Source: Peptococcaceae bacterium
GTDB lineage: Bacteria; Bacillota; Peptococcia; Peptococcales; Peptococcaceae
Assembly: GCA_017547685.1 (NCBI GenBank)
Contig: JAFYPD010000019.1
Span: forward strand, 1-64,000
Length of the DNA stretch: 64,000 nt
Direction: 5' to 3'
Shown: piece by piece, positions 34,385-41,938 of the stretch
Layout: every line of letters starts with the position of its first letter
Position numbering within the stretch: the stretch's first letter is position 1
Translations under genes and position numbers: made by a program
The notes under the pieces: model-generated
What the model was told of the DNA's origin: nothing
Seen by the model: only the letters and a program-made list of their open reading frames with translations
Database searches by the model: none

Positions 34385-35305
34385 TCAATCCTTTCTGGCC
34401 AGTTCCAGCATTTTCTGCAATGGCGCGTAGGCTTTCTGCGCCAGCGCTGTGTCCATTTCAACGGTGTTGTCAAAATTCTGCAGCACCGATGCCACTTTTT
34501 CCAGTGTGATTTTACGCATATCCGGACAAATCTGTTCTGGAATCACAGCAAAACACTGCTTGGCAGGACAGTTCTGGCGAATCTGATATAAAACGCCCAG
34601 TTCGGTGGCAATGATAAACTGCTGTGCCGGACTATCGGTCACGTATTTGATGATACCGGAAGTGCTGCCAATATAATCGGCCTGTTCCAATACGTCCGGT
34701 GTACATTCAGGATGGGCCAGCACCAGTGCATCAGGATGTTCGGTTCTGGCTTTCGATACCAGCTCACCGGTTATCTGTACATGAACCGGGCAGTAGCCGT
34801 CGTTGAAAATAAAATTCTTTTCCGGTACCTGTTTTGCAATAAAACGGCCCAGATTCTGATCAGGAATAAAGTAGATATTTTTCTGCGGCAGATTGCGTAC
34901 AATTTTCATGGCATTGGCAGATGTGACGCAGACATCGGTATGCTGTTTAATATCGGCTGTAGAGTTGATATAACAAACAACTGCAACATCCTCATACTGT
35001 TCCCGGATCCTCTGAATGTTTTCTGCCGATGCCATGTGTGCCATCGGACAATCGGAAGCAGGATCCGGCAGAAGCACAGTTTTTTCCGGATTCAGAATTT
35101 TTGCACTTTCGCCCATAAAGGAGACACCGCAGAATACAATAACATTCTGCGGAACTTTTGTGGCGATTTCGCTTAAATAATAGGAATCGCCGATGTAATC
35201 TGCGACGGCCTGTACATCATCCTCCAGATAATAATGGGCCAGAATAACGGCATCTTTTTCCTGTTTTAACTGCTGAATTTCTTTTATCAAGTCCGCTTTG
35301 TTCAT
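34385..35305 (-). CDS. nadA: Quinolinate synthase NadA
   Basis: 306 aa. The ATG at 35305 follows AGAGGGATT. It condenses iminoaspartate and DHAP into quinolinate using a [4Fe-4S] cluster. The sequence has AHYYLEDDVQAVADYIGDS, the FCGVSFMGESAKIL motif with the first Cys, VCYINSTADIK, HPECTPDVLEQADYIGSTSG with the second, and a C-terminal FAVIPEQICPDMRKITL with the third. First gene of the nad operon, 4 bp before nadB. Confidence 0.97.
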   Translation of the reverse strand: MNKADLIKEIQQLKQEKDAVILAHYYLEDDVQAVADYIGDSYYLSEIATKVPQNVIVFCGVSFMGESAKILNPEKTVLLPDPASDCPMAHMASAENIQRIREQYEDVAVVCYINSTADIKQHTDVCVTSANAMKIVRNLPQKNIYFIPDQNLGRFIAKQVPEKNFIFNDGYCPVHVQITGELVSKARTEHPDALVLAHPECTPDVLEQADYIGSTSGIIKYVTDSPAQQFIIATELGVLYQIRQNCPAKQCFAVIPEQICPDMRKITLEKVASVLQNFDNTVEMDTALAQKAYAPLQKMLELARKD

Positions 35306-35369
35306 AACGAATCCCTCTTTATCTGTGTATTTCAAAAACAATCGTGCTGCCTGCTATGCAACAATCAAT

Positions 35370-35398
35370 AGTATAACACCATGATTTAACAATGACAA
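35370..35398 (-). promoter_or_regulatory. Promoter of the nadABC-niaR operon
   Basis: On the minus strand TTGTCA (35398-35393), 17 bp and TATACT (35375-35370), about 65 bp before nadA. This is the expected region for NiaR operators, though I did not identify a specific site. Confidence 0.7.
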
Positions 35399-35504
35399 GA
35401 TATATGTAAAGCAAAGCTGTAAACTTTTAAGGATAAGTCTATGGAATGTAAGAAAGAAATGATACGGTTCTGTGCAGAAAAACGATGCCGAACGTACAGC
35501 AATG

Positions 35505-35513
35505 TGGTATAAT
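35505..35513 (+). promoter_or_regulatory. Extended -10 promoter of the LysR gene at 35564
   Basis: TGG-TATAAT (35505-35513), an extended -10 element; no strong -35. Confidence 0.55.
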
Positions 35514-35563
35514 ATAAAAAAATATATGCGGATATATAACAAAAGGAATGAGGTGGAAGAACC

Positions 35564-36517
35564 TTGAATCTTTTATCGTTAAAATATGCTGTAACGGTGG
35601 CACGATGCGGTTCCATCAGCGGCGCGGCAGAGCAGCTGGCCATGAACCAGCCGAATTTGAGTAAAGCAATCAAAGAACTGGAAAGTTCGCTGAATATGAC
35701 GATTTTTCAGCGCACCTCGACCGGTGTGATTCCAACACCGCAGGGCGTGGAGTTTCTGGATTCTGCACGGCATATTCTGCAGCAGATTGAAGAGCTGGAG
35801 GACCGGTACAAATCGGAGGACAAGCGCAAGGTTGCGTTTTCGGTTTCGGTGCCCCGGGCCAGCTATATCACCTATGCCTTTGCTGATTTTGCCAACAGTC
35901 TGAACAGCATCGGTGAGTTTGAATTGAACTTTATGGAGACCAACTCTATGGAGGCCATCCAGAATATCAGCCGGAAAGGCTATACCATGGGCATTATCCG
36001 CTATCAGTCTGAGTATGATGCGTATTTTCAGAAAATGCTGCAGGAAAAACGGCTGCAGTCTGAATTATTGTGGGAATTTGAGTATCAGGCACTGATGCCC
36101 GTGCGCAACTCACTGGCCGGAAAGCAGAAAATCAGTTTAGAAGATTTAGTTCCGCTGACCGAGATTATTCACGGCGACTGGGATGTGCCGTTTATCCCGT
36201 CTGATGAACAGGAGCAGATTCTGTCGGTTCCCAATCAGAAAAAGAAAGTGTATGTGTATGAGCGGGGCAGCCAGTTTGATTTGCTGCAGAGTATTCCGGA
36301 CAGCTTTATGTGGGTATCACCGGTTCCCGAGCAGTTATTGCGACGGTATCAGCTGGTTCAGCTGGGCTGCAGCGAGATGGCGGGCCGCCCGTTCCGCGAT
36401 GTGCTGATCAGCCCGCAGGGATATCGGTTCAGTAACGTGGAAAAAGGCTTTATCCAGCGGGTGAAAGATGTGCGGGATGCGCTGAATGATCTGTATGGGC
36501 CTCTGCCATGGTCATAG
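35564..36517 (+). CDS. LysR-family transcriptional regulator
   Basis: 317 aa, TTG start at 35564 behind GAGGTGGAAG. HTH: LLSLKYAVTVARCGSISGAA and NQPNLSKAIKELE. The remaining ~230 residues are a type 2 periplasmic-binding-like effector domain. It is not closely related to LysR1-3 (different N-terminus and effector domain). It is divergent from nadA and has its own promoter and terminator. It could act on the nad operon or on itself; the target is unknown. Confidence 0.9.
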   Translation: MNLLSLKYAVTVARCGSISGAAEQLAMNQPNLSKAIKELESSLNMTIFQRTSTGVIPTPQGVEFLDSARHILQQIEELEDRYKSEDKRKVAFSVSVPRASYITYAFADFANSLNSIGEFELNFMETNSMEAIQNISRKGYTMGIIRYQSEYDAYFQKMLQEKRLQSELLWEFEYQALMPVRNSLAGKQKISLEDLVPLTEIIHGDWDVPFIPSDEQEQILSVPNQKKKVYVYERGSQFDLLQSIPDSFMWVSPVPEQLLRRYQLVQLGCSEMAGRPFRDVLISPQGYRFSNVEKGFIQRVKDVRDALNDLYGPLPWS

Positions 36518-36582
36518 AAATAAGCAGACAATGGTTAGTGCTTTTTTACACAAAATATAACGATAGTCTCATAAAATATATG

Positions 36583-36620
36583 AAGATATGTTGAACTTTA
36601 CATGACAGCATATCTTTTTT
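36583..36620 (+). terminator. Terminator after the LysR gene
   Basis: AAGATATG and CATATCTT flank an 18-nt loop, then TTTTTT. Confidence 0.75.
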
Positions 36621-36639
36621 TATGTACAAAAATATGGAC

Positions 36640-36669
36640 TTTTCAGGAAAATAGTAGTATTATTATAAT
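36640..36669 (+). promoter_or_regulatory. Probable promoter of the hydrogenase operon
   Basis: TTTTCA (36640-36645), 18 bp and TATAAT (36664-36669), 49 bp before the first gene. Confidence 0.5.
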
Positions 36670-36717
36670 ATGTGTAGATATTCACAAATAAGAGGGCGTA
36701 CAAGGAGAAATGAAATT

Positions 36718-36960
36718 ATGGAAATCACTATTTGTATCGGGAGTTCCTGTCATCTGAAAGGTGCCAGAGAAATTGTATCGAAACTGGAAAAAATAATAGA
36801 AAAATGCGAATTGTCCAATCAGATTCATTTAAAAGGTGCATTCTGCATGGGAAAATGCAGTGTGGAAGGTGTCAGTGTAAAAGTAGAAGATGAATTATTT
36901 TATTTGAAACCGGAAAATGTGGAGCAGTTTTTTCAGGATGAAATTTTACGGAGACTGTAA
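36718..36960 (+). CDS. Thioredoxin-like [2Fe-2S] ferredoxin domain protein (NuoE/HydC-like)
   Basis: 80 aa, ATG at 36718 behind CAAGGAGA. A single thioredoxin-like 2Fe-2S fold with four Cys in the pattern CIGSSCHLKGA ... FCMGKCSVEG. It is similar to the cluster domain of NuoE/HoxE but lacks the N-terminal helices, so it is a minimal version. It starts an operon with a sensory hydrogenase (2 bp gap), a SpoIIE-type phosphatase and a second hydrogenase. Likely role: electron carrier to or from the hydrogenase proteins. Confidence 0.85.
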   Translation: MEITICIGSSCHLKGAREIVSKLEKIIEKCELSNQIHLKGAFCMGKCSVEGVSVKVEDELFYLKPENVEQFFQDEILRRL

Positions 36961-36962
36961 AA

Positions 36963-38693
36963 ATGAAAGTAATCGGATTTGAAGCTGCGCAGTGTAAAAA
37001 CTGCTATAAATGTGTTCGTACCTGTGCTGTAAAAGCTATTGAAGTAAAAAACGGACAGGCACAGATTCTGGATGATCAGTGTATTCTCTGCGGACGCTGT
37101 ATGGAAGTCTGTCCGCAAAGTGCAAAAAAGTTTGTCAGTGATTTAGATAAAGTAAAATATTATATTCAAAATCATGAACATGTGATTGCTTCGCTGGCGC
37201 CGTCTTATATGGTTGCGCTGGAGCACCATCATCCGGGTCAGGTTGCGGCAGCATTGAAACAGCTTGGATTTACACAGGTTCGGGAAACATCGGAGGCTGC
37301 TGCTTATGTAACAGGCGAATATGCCCGTCTGGTGCAGGAAGGGAATATGAAAAATATTATTACATCCTGCTGTCCAAGTGTGAATGACCTGATTGAACTT
37401 TATCATCCGGAACTGGCCGAATATGTGGCCCCGGTTATTTCACCGATGATTGCCCATGGTAAAATGCTGCATGAAGAACTTGGCAACAATATGCGTGTTG
37501 TGTTCATTGGTCCTTGTATTGCAAAAAAACGAGAGGCGGAAATTGACAGCAGAACCAATGGATATGTGGATGCGGTAATTGATTTTGTGGAACTGGAAGA
37601 ATGGCTGGAGGAAGCGGGAATTGATTTGCTTTCGTGTAAACCAGGCCGGATGGATAATCGCAATCCGAAAATCAATCGGCTGTATCCTGTCAGCGGCGGT
37701 ATTTTATCGGCTGTGAAAGCTGCTGCCGGTACTCATACCTATAAAACAATTATGGTGCACGGGCTGGATGATTGTATCTCACTTTTAGAAAGTATGAAAA
37801 AAGGAGAACTGGAACACTGCCTGATTGAAATGAGCGCCTGTCGGGGAAGCTGTATTGAGGGGCCGGCAATTGCGCATCGAAAACATTCTCGTTTTCTGAA
37901 AAAAATTACGATAGAAGAACTGGCAGTTAACGAATCTGAGCAGCCGAAAGACTTTCCGAAAAAACCGGAAGGATATTTTTCCCGGGAGTTTCATGACCGT
38001 TCTCAAACAGTTCTGATGCCGACAGAAGAAGAAATACGAGAAATTCTTCGAAAAATCGGTAAAAACACAGAAAAAGATGAACTGAACTGTACTGCCTGCG
38101 GCTATCCGTCCTGTCGGGAAAAAGCCATTGCGGTGTATCAGGGGAAGGCCGAGCTGACAATGTGTATGCCGTATATGCAGGAACAGGCTCGTTCTATGGC
38201 GCGTACGATTATGGACAAGTCCCCGGATGCGATTCTGGCTGTGGACTCTGATATGCGCATTGTAGAATTTTCCAAAGCGGCGGAAGTCTGTTTCGGGAAA
38301 ACGCGCAGAGAAGTAAAACATAAACCATTGCGTGATCTGATTTCAGACAGTGATTTCCGCCAGGTTTACCGGAGTCACAATAATATTTACGGAAAAAAAG
38401 TATATGATCCGCACTATCAGCTGTATATGATTCAGGATATCATCTATATGGAAGAACAGGATAGTGTACTCGGGCTGTTCCAGAATATCACGGAAGAAGA
38501 ACTGAAAAAGAAACAGCAGTATGCGCTGAAACTGGAAACAGTAGAAATGGCGCAGGAGGTAATCGACCGGCAGATGATGGTGGCACAGCAGATTGCCAGT
38601 CTTTTAGGGGAAACAACAGCAGAAACAAAAGTCAGCCTGACAAAGCTGCGTAATATGATTCTTACCGATGAGGAAAAACTGGAGCAGACATGA
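36963..38693 (+). CDS. Sensory [FeFe] hydrogenase with PAS domain (group C, HydS-like)
   Basis: 576 aa, ATG at 36963. Domains in order: two [4Fe-4S] ferredoxin clusters (CKNCYKCVRTC, CILCGRCMEVC, residues about 15-60); an H-cluster domain with TSCCPS near residue 134, FIGPCIAKKREAE and the atypical third motif MSACRGSCIEGP; an extra Fe-S domain (CTACGYPSCREKAI, about 376-405); and a C-terminal PAS domain (MDKSPDAILAVDSDMRIVEF, from about 417). This layout matches group C, phosphatase-linked, putatively H2- or redox-sensing hydrogenases rather than a bulk catalytic enzyme. The stop is followed one base later by the phosphatase start. Confidence 0.9.
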   Translation: MKVIGFEAAQCKNCYKCVRTCAVKAIEVKNGQAQILDDQCILCGRCMEVCPQSAKKFVSDLDKVKYYIQNHEHVIASLAPSYMVALEHHHPGQVAAALKQLGFTQVRETSEAAAYVTGEYARLVQEGNMKNIITSCCPSVNDLIELYHPELAEYVAPVISPMIAHGKMLHEELGNNMRVVFIGPCIAKKREAEIDSRTNGYVDAVIDFVELEEWLEEAGIDLLSCKPGRMDNRNPKINRLYPVSGGILSAVKAAAGTHTYKTIMVHGLDDCISLLESMKKGELEHCLIEMSACRGSCIEGPAIAHRKHSRFLKKITIEELAVNESEQPKDFPKKPEGYFSREFHDRSQTVLMPTEEEIREILRKIGKNTEKDELNCTACGYPSCREKAIAVYQGKAELTMCMPYMQEQARSMARTIMDKSPDAILAVDSDMRIVEFSKAAEVCFGKTRREVKHKPLRDLISDSDFRQVYRSHNNIYGKKVYDPHYQLYMIQDIIYMEEQDSVLGLFQNITEEELKKKQQYALKLETVEMAQEVIDRQMMVAQQIASLLGETTAETKVSLTKLRNMILTDEEKLEQT

Positions 38694-38694
38694 T

Positions 38695-39867
38695 ATGAAA
38701 TGTAATGTTGATATCTCGTATAAAAGTTTGAATAAACGCAATGAGGAATTGTGCGGCGACCATGTTGAAGTATGGAAAACAGGAAATTCTACCATCATCA
38801 TACTGGCAGACGGGATGGGAAGCGGAGTAAAGGCTAATATTTTATCCACACTGACAGCGAAAATTCTTGGAACCATGCTTTACAATGGCTCTGCTCTGGA
38901 TGAATGCGTGGAAACCATTGCAAAAACACTGCCAATTTGTCAGACCAGACAAGTGGCATACTCCACGTTTACAATTTTACAGATTTATGACAGTGGTGAA
39001 ACATACATTGTTGATTTTGACAGTCCCGGATGTTTGTTTTTACGGGATGGGAAGCTGCTGGACCTGCCTTTTTATGAATGTGAAGTAGCCGGAAAACTGG
39101 TGAAAGAATGCAGAATCTATGCCCAGGCCAATGACTTGTTTATTCTGATGAGCGATGGCGTAACACATGCCGGAGTCGGTCAGTTCTGTGATTTCGGCTG
39201 GGGGCTGGAAGGCGCTTCGCAGTATGTTGCAGAACATTTTGCAGCAAACAGCAATCCGTCACGTGTGACAGCCGGATTGACCGAACACTGCAGAGACCTT
39301 TATCAGCAAAGCCCCGGAGATGATACAACGGTGGCAGCAATTAGAGTGATTGACAAAAAACCGGTAAAAATTTTTACCGGCCCGCCATCGAATCATGCTG
39401 ACGATGAGAAAATTGTAACTGAGTTTATGCAGCTGGACGGCGCAGCCGTTATTTGCGGCGGTACCAGTGCCAATATCATGTCTCGTGTTTTGCAGCGGCC
39501 TCTGGAAGTTTCTCTGGAGTATTTCAGTGCCGATGTTCCGCCGATGGCAACGCTTGAAGGATTTCAACTGGTAACAGAAGGAATTGTCACACTGAACCGT
39601 GTACTGCAGCTGCTTCGGCAATATAATGAAGGAAATATCAGCCAGACGTTTTTTGCCGAGCTGGATCAGCAGGATGGCGGTGCCCGGCTGGCACGTCTTT
39701 TAATTGAGGACTGCACAGATTTAACCCTGTTTGTTGGAAAAACCATCAATGCTGCATATCAGAATCCAATGGTGCCCTTTGATTTTAATCTGCGGGTTGC
39801 ACTGATTGAACAGCTGAAAGATGCCGTTCAACAGGCCGGTAAAAATGTATCGGTCACATATGTATAA
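38695..39867 (+). CDS. SpoIIE/PP2C-type serine phosphatase linked to the sensory hydrogenase
   Basis: 390 aa, ATG at 38695 just after the hydrogenase TGA, with GGAG upstream. The N-terminal ~215 residues form a PPM/SpoIIE phosphatase: IIILADGMGSGVKAN, VDFDSPGCLF, LFILMSDGVTHAG and PGDDTTVAAIRV supply the metal-binding aspartates. The C-terminal ~165 residues form a separate domain without a named family, containing ICGGTSANIMSRVL. The order hydrogenase-phosphatase suggests that redox or H2 state sensed by the PAS-hydrogenase is passed to protein dephosphorylation. The substrate is unknown. Confidence 0.88.
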   Translation: MKCNVDISYKSLNKRNEELCGDHVEVWKTGNSTIIILADGMGSGVKANILSTLTAKILGTMLYNGSALDECVETIAKTLPICQTRQVAYSTFTILQIYDSGETYIVDFDSPGCLFLRDGKLLDLPFYECEVAGKLVKECRIYAQANDLFILMSDGVTHAGVGQFCDFGWGLEGASQYVAEHFAANSNPSRVTAGLTEHCRDLYQQSPGDDTTVAAIRVIDKKPVKIFTGPPSNHADDEKIVTEFMQLDGAAVICGGTSANIMSRVLQRPLEVSLEYFSADVPPMATLEGFQLVTEGIVTLNRVLQLLRQYNEGNISQTFFAELDQQDGGARLARLLIEDCTDLTLFVGKTINAAYQNPMVPFDFNLRVALIEQLKDAVQQAGKNVSVTYV

Positions 39868-39893
39868 ATGGAATCAGAAAAGGGGAAATAACA

Positions 39894-41348
39894 ATGCTTA
39901 CGAAAGACGCAACAATTGTTGAGGTAAAACATGAGGTATTATACCACGTTGCGCAGCATGCCTATGCTGGTGATTTAGAGGAAAAACGGGAACAGATTCC
40001 TTACGATATTATTCCTGGACCGCAGGCGAACTTCCGTTGCTGTATCTATAAAGAACGGGAAATTGTACGCCAGCGTATCCGGGTTGCGGAAGGCCGTTCC
40101 CCGATTCAGGATAAAGAAAACCGTAATATTGTACAGGTTGTGGAATCTGCCTGTGAAGGCTGCCCGATTAATCGTTATGTGGTAACGGATAACTGCCAGC
40201 GCTGTATGAGTCGTAAATGTCAGCAGGCATGTAAATTTAACGCAATTTCTATGCAAAAAGACAAAGCCGTGATTGATACACAGTTGTGCAAAGAATGCGG
40301 GAAATGTTATCAGGCATGTCCGTACAATGCCATTGCAGACTTAATGCGGCCATGCAAACGCAGCTGCCCGGTAGATGCCATTAAAATGGACGAAAATAAA
40401 GTAGTTGTCGTAGATGAAGAAAAATGTATTCATTGCGGTCAGTGTATTAAAAACTGTCCGTTCGGTGCTATTATGGACCGTTCCTTTATGGTCAGCGTTA
40501 TCAATCTGATTAATGAAGGATTACCGGTATATGCAATGATTGCACCGGCAGGGGAAGGCCAGTTTGGTAATTTCTCCATGGCAGATTTACGTGACGCTGT
40601 AAAACAGCTGGGATTTGCAGACATGTACGAAGTTGCTCTGGCTGCCGATATGGTTGCTGACAGTGAAGCCAGAGAGTGGCTGGAAGCCTACGGGGAAGGG
40701 AAAAAGATGACCACTTCCTGCTGCCCGGCGTTTGTAACCATGATTGATAAACATTTCCCGCAGCTGAAAGAGCATGTATCTACCACAGTTTCCCCGATGG
40801 CTGCTATGGCTCGATATATTCGTGCGAAACATCCGGGTGCAATCACAGTATTTATCGGGCCGTGCATTGCTAAAAAACACGAAGTACTGGAGTCTCTGAC
40901 CCAGGAAAATGCGGACTATGCCTTAACATACGAGGAACTGGATGCAATGCTGCGGGCCAGAAATGTCACCCTGCAATCCTCTGATGCTGTTCTTCAGCAG
41001 GGCAGTATTTACGGGAAAAAATTCAGTGCCTCCGGCGGTGTAACGGCAGCCGTTGTTAAAACATTCCAGGAAATGAACGTTTCTGCAGATGTGAACGTTG
41101 CACAGTGTAACGGTGCAGCAGAATGTAAAAAGGCACTGCTGATGATGAAAGTCGGCAAACTGCCGGAAGATTTCATCGAAGGGATGGTTTGCGAGGGCGG
41201 CTGTGTAAACGGCCCGGGCAGTATCAAACCGGAGATGCAGAGCCGCAAAGACCGGCTGGCTCTGTTCAGCAAAGCAGATAACCGCGGCATTTTAGAAAAT
41301 ATTGCACCGCATTATGATAGTATTAAAATTTCACTGCATAGAAAATAA
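39894..41348 (+). CDS. [FeFe] hydrogenase, group B-like
   Basis: 484 aa, ATG at 39894 behind AAAAGGGGAA. The N-terminal ~110 residues include a Cys-rich segment (CEGCPINRYVV, CQRCMSRKCQQAC). Ferredoxin-like clusters follow (CKECGKCYQAC, CKRSC, CIHCGQCIKNC). The H-cluster domain has TSCCPAF (near residue 273), FIGPCIAKKHE (about 320) and EGMVCEGGCVNGPG (about 430). TSCCPAF and GPCIAKK instead of the canonical MPC motif point to the group B (M2-like) enzymes of Clostridia. It follows the phosphatase by 26 bp and is the probable catalytic partner of the signalling genes. Confidence 0.92.
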   Translation: MLTKDATIVEVKHEVLYHVAQHAYAGDLEEKREQIPYDIIPGPQANFRCCIYKEREIVRQRIRVAEGRSPIQDKENRNIVQVVESACEGCPINRYVVTDNCQRCMSRKCQQACKFNAISMQKDKAVIDTQLCKECGKCYQACPYNAIADLMRPCKRSCPVDAIKMDENKVVVVDEEKCIHCGQCIKNCPFGAIMDRSFMVSVINLINEGLPVYAMIAPAGEGQFGNFSMADLRDAVKQLGFADMYEVALAADMVADSEAREWLEAYGEGKKMTTSCCPAFVTMIDKHFPQLKEHVSTTVSPMAAMARYIRAKHPGAITVFIGPCIAKKHEVLESLTQENADYALTYEELDAMLRARNVTLQSSDAVLQQGSIYGKKFSASGGVTAAVVKTFQEMNVSADVNVAQCNGAAECKKALLMMKVGKLPEDFIEGMVCEGGCVNGPGSIKPEMQSRKDRLALFSKADNRGILENIAPHYDSIKISLHRK

Positions 41349-41406
41349 ATGACAGGTAAAACAAATACTGCGTTCTTCCTTGCAGCATTTGTTTATAAGT
41401 GTCTCC

Positions 41407-41435
41407 TTGACACAAGCCTACAGATGTAGTATTCT
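41407..41435 (+). promoter_or_regulatory. Promoter of the blaI-M56 operon
   Basis: TTGACA (41407-41412), exactly 17 bp and TATTCT (41430-41435). The spacer contains operator 1. Confidence 0.8.
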
Positions 41436-41466
41436 TGAACAAAGAGAAAAACTACATCTGTAGGCT
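41415..41466. promoter_or_regulatory. BlaI-type operators / large inverted repeat
   Basis: Two dyads, CTACAGATGTAG (41418-41429) and CTACATCTGTAG (41452-41463), each fit the TACA/TGTA core bound by BlaI/MecI repressors. The first sits between -35 and -10, the second just after the start point. Together they form a perfect 16-bp inverted repeat (41415-41430/41451-41466) followed by TTTATTTT, which can also act as a terminator for the hydrogenase operon. Confidence 0.8.
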
Positions 41467-41479
41467 TTTATTTTACCAT

Positions 41480-41495
41480 TGTTTCACGTGAAACA
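41480..41495. promoter_or_regulatory. parS centromere site 2
   Basis: TGTTTCACGTGAAACA, identical to the site at 17617. It lies in the untranslated leader of the blaI gene. Confidence 0.92.
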
Positions 41496-41551
41496 ATATA
41501 ATATAGTGTAACGATGCCAAAGGTATGATACAAACAAAAGGAGGCAGCATT

Positions 41552-41926
41552 ATGGATTATAAAATTTCAGACAGTGAATGGCCTGTGATGCAGGTTTTGT
41601 GGGAACACGGCCCGTTGACCCAGCCTCAGCTGATGCAGTGTCTGAGCCGGGAGTGGAACAAAAACACCGTGCATACCTTTCTGACCCGGCTGCAGAAAAA
41701 AGGGCTGGTGGATGTGGTGAAAACCTGCACACCTCATCAGTACAGCGCTGCTGTAAAGCGGGAGGATTGCGTGTATCAGGAGAAACAGAGTTTTTTAAAT
41801 AAAGTGTACCAGGGTTCTGCTGGAAAGCTGGTATCGTCCTTTCTTCAGGACGGTGATTTATCTGCGCAGGAGATTGCTGATTTGCGCAGACTGCTGGACA
41901 GCATGGATGATACTGCACAAAGATAA
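41552..41926 (+). CDS. BlaI/MecI-family repressor
   Basis: 124 aa. The ATG at 41552 is preceded by AAAGGAGG; an in-frame ATG at 41525 lies before it and is rejected. Winged HTH: ISDSEWPVMQVLWEHGPLTQ and NKNTVHTFLTRLQKKGLVD, followed by a helical dimerisation domain (EKQSFLNKVYQGSAGKLVSS). It should bind the two dyads upstream and be inactivated through the membrane metalloprotease encoded 12 bp downstream. Target genes beyond this operon are unknown. Confidence 0.93.
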   Translation: MDYKISDSEWPVMQVLWEHGPLTQPQLMQCLSREWNKNTVHTFLTRLQKKGLVDVVKTCTPHQYSAAVKREDCVYQEKQSFLNKVYQGSAGKLVSSFLQDGDLSAQEIADLRRLLDSMDDTAQR

Positions 41927-41938
41927 CAGGAGGTGCCT

